NCBI GenBank assembly: GCA_038503035.1
Contig: JAVSML010020761.1
Span: 372,001-436,000, forward strand
DNA: 64,000 nt
Origin: Crocodylus rhombifer
Taxonomy: Eukaryota; Chordata; Crocodylia; Crocodylidae
Direction of reading: 5' to 3'
The notes below the pieces were generated by a model. It did no database searches, was not told where the DNA came from, and worked only from the letters and a program-made list of their open reading frames with translations. Within the stretch, counting starts at the first letter, position 1. Each line of letters opens with the position of its first letter. The position numbers and the translations under genes are program-made. This document shows, piece after piece, positions 25,321-37,070 of this stretch.

Positions 25321-26330
25321 CCTACATGTCAGCTGGGTTTGTCTTCCTTGCCAATCAAACTCGCAAAAAGTCAAAAGAAGGGAGATTTCCTACAGAGATG
25401 TTGCAAGATCTTTCTCCCAAGCCTAACTTCTGTAAAAATACTTCTATTTCATGGTACTGCACCAGCTCTGCACCTCAAGTATAATAGCAATGGCAGTGGC
25501 TCCATGCCAGTGGCAATGGGGAACTTCCTGGGGCAGGTGAGATTAATCCTCACCCTCCCAACACAATCTCCCAGTGGGGCTTTACCATACTTGCTAGCTA
25601 TGCCTCTGTGTGCACAGAGTAGAATGAGTGCCTGACTTAACATCATTTTTCTAGGTCCTATCATCACAGCACACTGCTGACAACTAAATAGCAGATACAA
25701 GAGAAAAAAGTTGTATCAACAGAACCAGAACAGACCCTCTCCTGTCTGCAGAGAGATCCACCAGACAGAGTGAATGTCAAACAAATGTCACATGAATTCA
25801 GCACGAGTGGCTTGCACTTCAGCAGACATTTCTTACCAGTACCATGTCTAGAGTTTTCAGAGGAACTGAACTCTAATTTACCATGAGAACCTCGTAACAA
25901 AACCTTGTTTTTTCAAGGGTCCTCAAGGGCAGGGTCTACCAGGTTTCCCTAGACTGCCAAAGCCTTCAACAGAAAAGCTGACAGCTGTGCAGGAAAGTCA
26001 GCATGCTTGTCTGATCTTCCAGAACGAGATTTGGAATGCATCATGAAAAGAAGCTAAGCTCCGCTCATGTGTGTGGGTGTCTTTAAGCATGAGCTTAAGA
26101 AACTGAAGTGAAAGACTTTGAATGTAAGTGTCATCTACCTCCCTGGTCTATTCTGGTTATGTTAAGAGGCATCAAGAATGTGCAGGCCCAAGAACTATTG
26201 TTCAAGTGTTTATGTACATTCACAAGATTAATGTCTTCATTCACATTTGAAGGCAACAAATTATCTATCTGATCAGTCCATTATACCCCAACACACCACA
26301 TACATTAACAGTTAGATTAAGAAAACATAC

Positions 26331-26381
26331 CTCTGGCTGTATAGCTTTAAATACTGGCATATCCATTAATGTAATCTGGCT
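26331..26381 (-). CDS. RALGPS1: RALGPS1 coding exon 3 (residues 56-72)
   Basis: This 51-base micro-exon reads SQITLMDMPVFKAIQPE on the minus strand. It continues conserved region 1 of the CDC25 domain, where Q-(I/L)-T-L-x-D and the F-x-x-I-x-P-x-E pattern are typical of Ras-family exchange factors. The acceptor is gttgcag and the donor gtatgttttc, both consistent with U2-type splicing. Phase is 0 at both ends. It is too short to stand out as an ORF and was found by protein similarity with the exons on each side. Confidence 0.95.
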
Positions 26382-28192
26382 CTGCAACAGTAAGATTAAA
26401 AATCATTTAGGGTAAAAAGAAAACTATTACATTTTTCCATCTGCTTGTTACTGGTGGGTGCAGCCTTCCAGAAGGTCCAACTCATGCATTTGGCCAACAC
26501 TTTCCCCATGAGCAGATTCACTGCATAATCAGAGAAGTTTTTTGGTGATATTCTGTCCTTCCTTGAAAACCAACAGCTGGTCAGCCCCAGTGTCAGCAGG
26601 TTACTGCTCTCTGCAATGCTTCTTACTGAGAAGTTTTGCCCACAAAGGGTTCATTTGCATCTTGTAATGGCCATTATCCAAGGCCAATGCCTATTTTCTC
26701 TACTGGCAAGAACTCACCAGTACGAGAAATTTCCTCTCTCATGCTGCTTTACATTTTATGTTTTTAAAAGAAATTGCTCAACTTTAGGAAATGACCTTTA
26801 CTTGGTTGCACTCCATTTCCCTGGGAATCTAACTGTAACACAGCAATTCTAGCCTCCATTGACTTACAATGCCATGGGTTTATTTCACACAGTACTGCCA
26901 ACAATCAGACCAGACCCTCTGGGCTTGCTTTGATAGCTTTCTCAGTTGAATTATATTAATTCAAGTTACTTGAAATACTTAACAAAGGGAATAGTACATG
27001 CTTGAAGTCAATGTAGTGAAAAAGTCATCTGTAACTTACTGGCTATTATTAATTATAGTAAAGATATAATTATCTAGTTCTCTGCTGGGATCAGAACCAG
27101 CAGAGATATTTCAGTTGCCACCAGTCCTGTAGATCACAGTATTCGAGTAAAGCGGTATGAGCAGAGCATAAGAGGGCATCAGAGAATGCTTCAAGCTAAG
27201 AGGTTTTGTGTTTTAGTTTTAAAAGTTTTCCTGCCCCATGCTTTAAAAAAAATTGCATTTAATAAATGGGATTTGCTTTAGGCATCTTTGCAAATCCCAC
27301 AGAGGCCCTTTCCACTTTTGTTGTTGAACTTTTATTCATAGTTGTGGATGACATCTCATTTGGTGGTAAGGCAGAAGGAAGAAACCTTGTAATATTTTTT
27401 AAGACATCTGGGTGAGAAGACTTGTGACCATTAGAATATTCTTCTACTGAAATTACCAAAACAGATGGAGTTTTGCTAGCATGGAAAAAATGGTGAAATT
27501 AATTAACGCTGTCCTGCCACACTGTTCACGGGGCTTGGAACAATTATGCAAATTTGGAGTCCATTTCACTACCCCTTGCTCTTTCACCTTCATGTTTTCT
27601 GGCAGACATCGTTAAATACGCAGTTTAAATCTGAAGCAAGCAGCCAAACAATACAAGAGCCATATTAGGCCCTTACTAGCACAGAACTTTTGCTTTCAGT
27701 CTGGTACCAAGAACTGACAGTGAGAGTATATGACCTGATGCCCTTTGCCTAGCAAGTCTTCATCCCTTGTTTTTGAGAAATAACTGCTTCTGTAGGAAAG
27801 TGGAAAACAGTGCTGGTAGATGTTCACGTAAGAAAAGGCTAGTCAGGACGGCTGTGTCTGCCTCACCGACTGTCATATCCTAAAAGACTGTGGACATTCA
27901 TCAGCATCTTAAAAACCAGTATAAAATTTTGGAGGAAATCCAAACAACTTTGTAGTTTCTCTTAAACCTCAAAATCCCCAAATGCTGAATCAGCTCAGTG
28001 ATGAATACTTCAATGTTGAAGCTTTTGGCTCAAAATGTATATGGTCAGAAACTTGCCTCAGAGTGCTGAAAGTTGACTTGCTTAAAAGGTCTTATTCTAA
28101 GACAGAAAAAAGAAATGTTTTATGCTATTTTTATACCCTGCTAGTCTCAAATATTCCACAAGAATAAATTCAGAAATAACATTTTTACTTAC
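26382..28192 (-). other. RALGPS1: RALGPS1 intron 2
   Basis: This 1.8-kb intron has no recognisable repeat. It has one perfect 10-base-stem hairpin at 27078-27105 (tctctgctgg ... ccagcagaga). A minus-strand open frame near 27259-27480 reads like protein but has no family match and no convincing splice sites. Confidence 0.8.
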
Positions 28193-28300
28193 AGCAAACT
28201 CCTCAGGAGTTACTTTCAATACGTCAAATACAACTGCATCATAGCTTTTATTGGCATAGTCCGAGCTCCGTCCCTCCAGAGAGTCAGAGCTGCTACTACC
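28193..28300 (-). CDS. RALGPS1: RALGPS1 coding exon 2 (residues 20-55)
   Basis: The minus strand encodes [20 protein letters not shown] followed by [16 protein letters not shown], a serine-rich linker running into the start of the RasGEF (CDC25) domain. The KVTPEEFA stretch opens structurally conserved region 1 of Ras-family exchange factors. The [10 protein letters not shown] wording fits RALGPS1 and not the paralogue RALGPS2. The acceptor is an AAG (ttttgaag) after a long T-rich tract, less usual than CAG. The donor is gtaagtaaaa. Both junctions are phase 0 and the length is 108 bases. No Ras exchanger (REM) motif precedes the domain, as expected for RALGPS and unlike RALGDS. Confidence 0.95.
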
Positions 28301-28791
28301 CTTCAAAAAGAAAAAAAATATATAGGAGGGTTATCTGGAAAAAGTATAGATGTCGATGAAAACAAAAAGAGAATTATACCAATGCATAAAAATAACTTTT
28401 ATAAGAACTGTCCGGCAGATAGACTTCATAAAGAACTGTCGCGTTTTACTGAAATTCTGTTCCTTGAACATATTTAGTCTAATGTGGCTCATGAATATCA
28501 GCTGCATATTTTTTCTGTACTTGTATTAAATGAAGGCTAATCAGTACTGGCATTTAGTTCTAAAATGCAGGGGGGGAGAGACTAGGACACCTTTTTTGTA
28601 ATAGAATGCAAGTTGCATAAAGTTTTTACCATAAAAAAATTTAAAATTAGCAAATTAGGCAAAAACCATGTCAAATAAAGAGAAATCATCTGGGACTTCT
28701 GAGTTCACAATCAATGGGACACCTTTAACTTGGAAACCTAGAAATGCGGGAAAAAGGGGAGAAGTGTCATGTCCAAACATTGCTGCTGCTT

Positions 28792-28965
28792 TAGAGTCAT
28801 AGAGAAGTAGGGCTGGAAAGGACCTCCAGAGGTCACATCTAGTCCAAGCCCTTGCCTGAGGCTGGATCAGCCCTCTCTAAACCATCCCAAAGAAACCAAA
28901 AACTAAATTTTACATGAGTAATAGCCTATTGACAATCCAAAACTTGTCCCAACCTAAATGCAACC
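28792..28965 (-). mobile_element. CR1 LINE 3' fragment
   Basis: The start is almost the same as the copy at 1372 (gtcatagagaag, agggctggaa, cctccagaggtcacatctag). The following bases (aaattttaca ... aaacttgtcc) also correspond, after which the similarity fades. Confidence 0.65.
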
Positions 28966-30572
28966 CCAGTACTTATTTATGTCCTGATCATCTGTCATTC
29001 ACCTCTCAGCTCAATGCTTGGGCTACAATGCCAATGCCTAGCCTACAATGCTTGACAGATGAACCGATTTCTGAATGCCTACACTGTCACCACTACATCA
29101 GCATTTAATCTTCACATTCTTGATTTCAAAGCTCTGCAACAGTTCTGTCTACTCCACCTAGTGAGCTTGTTCCTTCCTGCAATTCATCACTAGCAATAAG
29201 CTTACACAAAAAAAGTAATGGTCCCATTCTATTAATTTTTTATTTTAGATGGTACATGTTCACAAGTATAAAATTCCATATTTCAGTTGTCTAGAGAAGG
29301 GTCATTTGGATGAGCTGGAAAACCAGAAGTTTTGACCTCATCTTTCAATGACTGGTATTTATATTTTTGTGCCTTTCACAAATGCTGTTATAGGGCATCG
29401 CCCAACTCTACTACCTTAGAAGGCAATCAAATATTTGCTCCACTTTCCTTGAATGACAAGAGCAGGTTTAAAAGGTCATTTTAGGCAGACATAATAATAG
29501 CATTAAGGTTTCTAACACTGCAGACTCAAGTCCCATCTATATCTTTCAGCTTGAAACACAGTAGTCCTCCAGGTATACCCTATGTCACTAGACTAGACTT
29601 GTTTTATAGTTTACCCACATTGGCATTTCCTAATTATGACAGACAGAAAAACTGAAATGTTCCATTTTGGTCACTTGCCATTTTCATTTCTGCATGTGTT
29701 GCACAGTGGCAGACTGGATGGTTGAGAAGAATCGCTAATAAGCTCTTTGGGATATGGACTATTTTTTTGTATTTGTCAAGTACATTGCCAAGAATCTTGT
29801 TTGTTAAAATTCTGCCTGTTCAGGAGATGATGGGAGACAGGCTCATTGGAGACTGTGGTGAAATGCTACTAGAACAATGTGTGTTAACAGGATTACAGTA
29901 AACACTACACTTCACAAGAGTCAAAATCCGATTTTTCTATAGAGGAAACCAAGTATTGCAGAAGTCTCAAGGACTAGAGTCTCCTGGTGGCTGATAAAGC
30001 AGTCTCAAATTAATCTAAATGTTTGAGTACATTGAATCTACACTGAATCAAAGGGTTATTTTGATTCATAAACTTCTTTATTTCACCTATAAAGATGTGT
30101 TAAGTTTTTGTGGCTTCTTCCAACCTCAGGAACCTGGAAATATCATCGTGTACCAGAAGTTCTGATATATACTTTTTATTGATTCCTACTTATTTCAGCC
30201 TTACCAAGATGGCAGTGTCTGGAAAAAAACTGTCCACAGAGTTACTGGAATTGATAGTATATTCAAGCCAGTAAGGAAACCAAAAAGGTCAACAACAGAA
30301 CTGTGAGGTCAACTTTGGGTAGTAACAAACCAGCTCATTTAAATAATCCTGCATCATTAATTACAGGTCTTGAAAAATGCAGTCATTATATTCTACAAAA
30401 CTGAAAGAGGACAGAGACTAGTGACTATGTACTCTGTGGTTAGAATTTCCACCATGTTCAAAAAAATGGAAGACCCATGCTTATTGCCCTGCATTTGTCT
30501 GGCATCTTGTATAATCATCTTATTCAGCAACTACAGTTAATTCAAAAAGTCATTTTAGAAATGGTTATACAA

Positions 30573-30690
30573 CACTATTAGAGGATGGTCTTGTGGTTAT
30601 AGCACTGTACTAGGAATCAGGAGATCTGCACTGAATTTCAATTCTACCACAAACTTCCTGTGCAACCTTAGGGAAGTTGCTAACATTAAT
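30573..30690 (+). mobile_element. tRNA-derived SINE fragment
   Basis: A tRNA-like head with a degenerate A box (gatggtcttgtggttatagc) is followed by aggaatcaggagatctgc, a degenerate B box and the tail acttcctgtgcaacctta. This is the tRNA-SINE/CORE-like type common in reptiles. A diverged second copy lies 510 bases to the right. Confidence 0.7.
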
Positions 30691-31084
30691 CAATAATAAA
30701 ATTATTGAATCCTCAAAATGACACAGCACTCAGATGGATGTGAACAGTTTTGGCTTGGCTAGAAGCAGAGGTAAAAACACCTCCAAACAGCTGAAAATGA
30801 CACAAATCTCACAGGAAGAATCATAAGGTTGGAATGGATCCAGTCTAACTCCCAATTTAGTATTCTTCTCTTTTTTCACTTAAAACTTCACTCTTTAAAA
30901 GTAAGGCAGAGACCATTACAGAGTATGTGCATTAGCTGAAATCCTGACAAAGAATTAAGATGCCATCTTCCTTGCCCAATTCAAATACTGCACTGCTGGA
31001 TAATGAAGAGAGCAACAGCTCCCTAGTCTGCACCATGATTCATTCACTATTAGCAGTTATATCTTACTCTGAACCAAGTGAAAA

Positions 31085-31245
31085 AGTATAGTTCTACAGA
31101 TAAGACGCTGCCCCAGGACTCAGGAGGATCTAGGTTCTGTCACTTACTCTACTACACATTTCCGGGATGACCAGGGACAAATTGCTTAAGAGCTGCTCTG
31201 TGCTGTGGTTCCTCGCCTGCAAAATGTGGATAATTCTTCTCTACT
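31085..31245 (+). mobile_element. tRNA-derived SINE fragment
   Basis: It has the same layout as the copy at 30573 (ccaggactcaggaggatcta, then cacttactct) and extends further into the 3' body (tgcaaaatgtggataattct), resembling the cctcagtttcc...aaaatggggat region of such SINEs. Confidence 0.65.
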
Positions 31246-34096
31246 TTAGGGGGGAACTTTGGAGATGAATTCATCAATGTTTTCAGGAGCATGCAAGTAC
31301 CAGCATAGGCAGATTTCTTTAGAGTTCACAACCTTCCCAATAGCCAACGTATGCTTGGCCAGAAAAGATGTTCCAGCTGTGGCCACAGCTATATACCAAA
31401 GTCCGTGGCTTCAATTGCAACCTGCTGCTAAGAACAATCCATAAGCTGTGATCTACCTGCCCTCTGTCTCCATCACTTTGAGTGATCATCACAAAACTTC
31501 ATCTGCACCAAGAAAAAAAAAAATGGACGATTTACTGCTTTAAAAAAAAAAAAAAATCTGCCGACAGTAGCAAAAGTTTTGTTTAAAAAAAAAAGTCCAA
31601 GTCTTGTGTATGCAACTGTTTCTACTGTTGCTACCATTCATGTAACTGCACTGGTGATGAATTATGCTTTCAATTTTCTTCCAAGTGTAGATGCAGTCCA
31701 AAAATCTGGCCTGTGTTTTCTAAAGCTTAATTAGCTTGGATTGGGAAAATGCAAAGACTTCAAGAGATGTGCATCTGTAGAAAAAAAAGTGGTTTCTTTC
31801 AAAAGATCTCTAAAGCTGCCTACTGCCTTTTCTTTTTGAAGATAGCAGAAGAGTACACACTTTGGACTCCATAATTGACACTGAGCTAACAGAACAAAGT
31901 CCCCATCTTATTTAATATTTTATCTGCTTTTTAAAGTTAGTTTGTTTTTTACTGCAAGTTGCCCTGAGCCTTTTTTGGGAAGGGTGGACTATAAAATATA
32001 GTCCTTTAAGATTCCAAACCTAATAGTATCAATAACCCAAATGTGTGAACTTTCTGAGGATCCAGACAAGGAAATGGCACTGGAAAGCCTCCATCTCAAC
32101 TGTATCTTTGAGTAAAGGCCAGAAATCGCATACCTTTTAGAGCCTGGCCTACTGTCAGAAGAAAAGGAATTCAATAGCCCCGAATGAAAGCAGCTCAGTT
32201 TATAAAATGTGACAAAGCAGCATAATTACTACTATGAAATTCAAGTTAATGTAATTGCAGCATGTTCCTTTGAGGATGAACTCTTGAGTCTGATTTCTGG
32301 CATGTGAATTTTGGATATTTTGTAGGGCCTTTAACATGATAATATTGAGCAGCTCACTGCTGTGTTTCTCTTAAAGGCTGAAGTAATTACCAGAGGGTAT
32401 GACAGCCATTCATAATTATAGCAAGCTCTAAAAAAACCCTGCCTTTCTTCAGCCATTTCAAAGAAAAACAAAACTATGAGGTCATTCCAAGAAAACAAAA
32501 GGGAAACAATATAACCAGATACAGTGGGTCACCAAGTTTACAGAATTATATCTTAAGAAATGCAAGAGACCGATCACTTCACTCCCTAAAGCAAGGGCAT
32601 GATTATTCTCAAGGCGCTACAATACAGTGATTGCGATGACACACTTAAGGTTCTGTTCCATTTTGCACAGAGCAGGGAACTCTACTTTATGTGGAAAAAC
32701 ATGCATTAGCTTCACCATTTTACCACACAATCTACCTTGAAAAGCTTAAATTTAAAAATGTAAGATAATCAATTCATTTCTAACTTCTAATAAATTAAAA
32801 ATTGCCCTAAAATTAAGATTTTGAATCTCATGATTATTCTGGACATGTTAGCTTAATGATTACAAACTGAAGAAAATAAAATAATGACATAATCCTAGAG
32901 CTATGTATACATTTTGTTTTATTAGATCCAAAACCAATATGATTATTCCCATTCTACAGCGTTTTACAGGGAAGGTTTTTTTTGACTATTTAGAACAGCA
33001 ATATAAAATTGTGTTTTGACCAATACTTTTTAAAGTTCTTTCCTGGAAGTATTAAAAATGGATTTTGTTAGTGTCCACTGGCTTCAGCCCGGTGATCTTT
33101 TGCATCTTATCTTGGTGGATTTTTTTTTTTATTTTATTTTTTTTTAAAAAGAAAAAGCCCCTTTGAAGCCATTCAGTTCACTCCTTAACCAGCTGGATAG
33201 AATCATGGAGACCAAGATCTTAAAGTGTTTCTCCTCTCTGATTAAGATTAAATTGTATATAAAAGGAGCCACTGCTATTTAAAAGATTTTATACTTGGCT
33301 AAAAGGACCAGCTGGTTTTAAAAGCTTTGCTCTTCAACTTGTAAAACTGGTTCAAAGTTTTTAAATCAAAGTGTTTTTGACAGGAAAAGGGCCTAAAACC
33401 AGAATAATTTCTCAAAGCTTATGTTTTAATTTTCAGATGCTCAAAACACATCTAGTGTTTTGAAATTTACTGCTCTTTTGGTTCAGCACAAAACTCATAT
33501 GTTCAATAGTCTCCATGAAAGGGAAAGAAGCCCAAGGTCTCAAATTCCAAGGTGTGTAGCTCTAGGCAGACTGCCCTGGAAGTCCTGGCTGCACTGGAGC
33601 TGGGAGCCCAAGCTAGATGATCTAGCAGGAAACTGGACAATTATTGCAAGTTGCATGACAAGTCCACTTGGCTTCTAGAAAAACTGAATCAAAAATCAAA
33701 CCATGTCTACACAATATATTGTTTTAGATGAACTGACAAATTCCACTGAAAATGTAGTCACTATTTTTTCCAACCAACTGTTTGGATGGGACTTAGCATT
33801 CCCTTATTTGGGCTGTGTAGCTTTTATTCTGAGTTGAAATAAAGGACTTCAGCAAATAAACAAAGACCACTTCAGATCTATCTGCATGTTATAACAACTG
33901 TGAAAAGCATGGAAAAAATAATTCTGGATGGGTTGTGAATGTTCAGAATTACAGCACCCAAGCTAAGGTTGCTGTCACAAACCATCCTCTTCCTAAGACA
34001 TGAATCTGGCAGAAAAGATTTCTATGGAAGTCAAAATAAGCTACAGCTTCTGTTCTGAAGTAGCAGCTAATAATGAAAATAAACATGTTCTTGTAC

Positions 34097-34153
34097 CTCT
34101 GGAGTGGCGGAGGTCACCGTCACATTGGCCATGAGGCCATCCCTTTTATACAT
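34097..34153 (-). CDS. RALGPS1: RALGPS1 coding exon 1 (start codon, residues 1-19)
   Basis: This is the first coding exon of the Ral-specific exchange factor RALGPS1, which loads GTP onto RalA/RalB at membranes. The minus strand reads MYKRDGLMANVTVTSATPE, which matches the family N-terminus as I remember it (human starts MYKRNGLMAS). The ATG at 34153-34151 has A at -3. The exon ends at 34097 in ...CCAGAG followed by the donor gtacaag, so the junction is phase 0. The exon continues upstream to a 3' splice site at 34222 with no in-frame stop, so an N-terminal extension is formally open, but the family start supports this ATG. The segment is short and has no known domain. It leads into the serine-rich linker in the next exon. 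Confidence 0.9.
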
Positions 34154-34222
34154 GCTCTCCCCAAGATGCAGGAATCTCAGCTCAGCCACCACCGGTGACG
34201 CAACATGATTGATGGAAAACTC
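34154..34222 (-). other. RALGPS1: 5' UTR part of RALGPS1 first coding exon
   Basis: These 69 bases lie between a clear 3' splice site (minus strand tttgcag, at 34223-34229) and the ATG. The acceptor means the transcript has at least one further upstream exon, presumably non-coding, to the right. The stretch has no stop in the ATG frame and would read 23 extra residues (EFSINHVASP... then GES before the Met). I treat it as untranslated because the RALGPS1 family start is at MYKR. Confidence 0.7.
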
Positions 34223-35012
34223 CTGCAAAGCAAATGCATTTATGAAAAAAATCGATTAAAGAGATTTAAATATTCTCCTGTGCAAGGAGTGGTGACTCTA
34301 CGGGACAGAAAAAGGTCTTCTGAAGGTTGGAAAAAATACAAATTAAAAAGGAGGAGTTCTGAATTTATCATAAAACTACCTCAGTATTTTCTCAAGTCAA
34401 TACAGAAAATAAGTGTCATATTTTATCATTCGTCTAGATTCAGGTTTTACACAAGGTATACATGCAAGGGTGTCTCTCCAGGGCTGCCAGGACCCATGAC
34501 TAACATACAAAAACCAAGAACAAAGGAGATACAAAGTAAGAACTGACCAAAATAGCTATATTTCTTGCTTCTACTTTATTACACATCATTTCACCATGAA
34601 TTATGTGACTGGTGCAGCTTTAAAACCCAGGAGACCTTTGGCAGTTCCCCAATATACACATCCTATACTAAACGACCTGAGCACTCTGTTAATGCCTACT
34701 CAGACAGTCCTTGCAGCATCCTGATCAGTGGGAAGATGTATTCCAAAGGACAGATGTATTTTGAGAAGAGGACTCTCCAGAGGCGGTCTGCCCCTTCCCT
34801 CAACAGGTAGATCAAAATCAAGGCCACGTGCAAAGCACAACAGTGGCCAGGAAGCCAAGGTGCTCACAGATTCATAGATCAAAACCAGGAGCAGGCAGTG
34901 CAAAAAACACAAAACCCCAAAAATCCCCACAGAGCATTGATAACATATGGTGTCACCATGAGGCACCATTTAGTCAGGGTCTGATGCAGTTTGTTTCCAT
35001 ATGGATCTAAGG

Positions 35013-35293
35013 TAGTAGTTCTCAACCTTTTGTGGCTTGAGGCACCCCTTGGAAAATGCCAGGTCTTAGTTTTCACTCCTTTTTTTGCCTGCAGGAAAAT
35101 AAAGAACATTTCTTTCCTACAGCAACGAGCTCAGGAAGGCCACAACTATGGATTTCTATTTGAAATGTCTTGGTTTATCTTGTAAATCATGTTTGTAAAT
35201 CTAACAGTGCTAAATTGTGTGGCATCCCACAGCATCCGTGAAAAGATCTCAAGGAACCTGAGGATGCCACGGCACCCTCGTTAAGAATCACTA
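35013..35293. mobile_element. hAT-type MITE with perfect 8-bp target duplication
   Basis: The element is 281 bases. Its left end is tagtagttctcaacctttt and its right end, reverse-complemented, is tagtgattcttaacgaggg, the hAT ttctcaac-type terminus. It is flanked by an exact 8-base duplication, atctaagg, at 35005-35012 and 35294-35301. The interior (ttgaggcaccccttgg ... gatgccacggcaccc) is typical of short hAT derivatives and non-coding. Confidence 0.85.
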
Positions 35294-36815
35294 ATCTAAG
35301 GGGTAATCCAAATAGTGCACACTGCTTTAATCCTGCTCTCAGGCAACAAAGATGGGGGCAGAGTAGCAAGATTCTCACGCAAAATGAACATTTACAATCC
35401 CTGGCAAAACACAAACAAGAACAAGACGGCCAACGATCCTGGGCTTTGACAAACTATTCCAAAAGTGCAGAGCTATTCATACCACTCGCGACTTCCAGAG
35501 CAAAGGGCGGGCAAAGATGTGACCTGCGACTAGGTACCCATATTAATTAGCATGCTTAACCAGCAGATAATTTTCAACACAGAAAGCTTGGTCTGCTATT
35601 CAGAACATAGTATTTAAATTGGCTCAACATATACTTTAATATGTTATCACCTGTGTAAGAACTCGATTAGTGTATCAAGTCAATAAATTATATGAAAAAT
35701 ATAAAACAGATTTACAAGATACTTTAAAAAAAATAATCAACCATACAAGCAAGATTTCATGGAAACATGGAATTTAAATTTATACTTCTCTCAGTATTCA
35801 TAAATGTGGGACCACATTTTATTTAAAAAAAAAATAAGATCAGAGATTTATCAGTCTAGCTGAATAGCGAAGATGCAGAAGTTTCATGTTTTATCATAAA
35901 TGTGTATAGATGAAAAACGTCTTTGTGAACAGTTCTAATTTTAACCTATGCAACAAAGTCAACGTGCTGAAGATTATGTTATAACAAGATTTTGGCACCC
36001 TTCACGTGCTTGTTCTGGTACTCCTCAGAAAAAGACTACCAACGTGTACAGCAGAACCATCATCTCATTTGGGGCCTCTCTGCACCGCAGCAATACATTT
36101 ACAGTAATTCAGTATTGCAATAAAAGAGGGATGAACTGTTCACCATGGATAGGTTACAATTTATAATGACACTCTTCATGTTTACCTGCACCACAAAGTG
36201 AAACCAACTGCTAATTCAAATTCTGTTCTCAACTGGAATAAAAAAAATCTGCTTTATACAGATAGTCACCAGAGCATCCAGGGCAATCTTGATTCTCACC
36301 CAGTAAGTTAACAGCTTGAAAGGGAACTTTCATCAGCGGTAAAACAAAAATAGAATTTTTGCCAAGGTCCTCCATTAAAACATTTTAGACAACACCTTAT
36401 ACTCCTTGCTTTCCACTCATTTACTGAAAATACTGTCACTTTAGGCCCTGCAATCACCTATTTAAAACTGCAAGTTTCTACAGGCACAAACCAGATCTGT
36501 GGTTTCTACAGATCCAAGAACACTTTTATTCTACAAATAAATTTGCAGAAATGTTAGCAGACAGTTCTGTTGGCAAAACTGAGTGCCCAAAGTTAGAAAA
36601 ATACCAGAATTCATCTGCTCCTTGTGCTGATGATTTATGTTAGGAACCTACTTAAAAATCACAGTTTTGCAATTTTTGCGGAAACCATGAAAAACAGCAT
36701 TCTCTGTAAAAAATGGCACTGGCTGCGATTTCCCAGAAGATCAACCAACACCCCCCACATCCCTCCCAAAAACAAAACAACAACTTAATACAAATAAAGT
36801 AGTCTCTCCTAAGGG

Positions 36816-37070
36816 GGGCACCAGTGGTCCTTGCAGCCTCCCTGGGAGGGGGAGGCACCGGACAGTGGGGCGGCAAAGGGCAGCAGGCAAGATGGCAGCT
36901 GCCCCCACCTCCCTCTCTGCCAATCAGCACCGAAGGGTGGGGCTGCACAAAGGGCAGCCAGCAGTCAAGATGGTGGCAGCCCCCTCATTCCTCCTCTTCC
37001 TCCCAGGGGCTCCCCGTCAATCAGCACTGAGGGGTGGGGCTGGTGCCACAAAAGGACTGAAAAAAAAAGG
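36816..37070 (+). repeat. GC-rich block with duplicated CCAAT/GC-box module
   Basis: Two modules follow each other. The first has caagatggcagctgccccc, then ccaatcagcaccgaagggtg and gggctg (36889-36945). The second has caagatggtggcagccccc, then tcaatcagcactgaggggtg and gggctgg (36966-37042). Each carries a CCAAT-like and a GGGTGGGGC element. It may be a fragment of a mobile-element promoter or LTR. I see no TATA box or open frame of interest. Confidence 0.5.

Larger units (their letters stand above)
13315..26330 (-). other. RALGPS1: RALGPS1 intron 3
   Basis: The 13-kb intron contains a fold-back repeat (13560-13775), a 41-base tandem duplication (16105-16186), a G-run-rich patch (16655-16790), a hAT-like element (17322-17630), hairpins at 18891-18908 and 19067-19116, a dispersed-repeat piece (20813-20885), an old CR1 (22320-23190), and the palindromic GC-rich element (24495-25320). 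No additional exon was recognised. Confidence 0.85.
28301..34096 (-). other. RALGPS1: RALGPS1 intron 1 between coding exons 1 and 2
   Basis: The 5.8-kb intron contains a CR1 3' fragment (28792-28965) and two tRNA-SINE copies (30573-30690 and 31085-31245). A T-rich low-complexity patch lies at 33117-33160. The rest is AT-rich and I see nothing else. Confidence 0.8.

Noticed and set aside
24472..25426. Long open frames (up to 197 codons) on both strands
   Set aside because: They fall in the GC-rich palindromic element, overlap in several frames, are proline- or glycine-rich, and match no family.
27259..27480. Minus-strand open frame reading VISVEEYSNGHKSSHPDVL and onward
   Set aside because: The composition looks protein-like, but it begins without ATG, has no recognisable splice sites or family, and lies inside a RALGPS1 intron.
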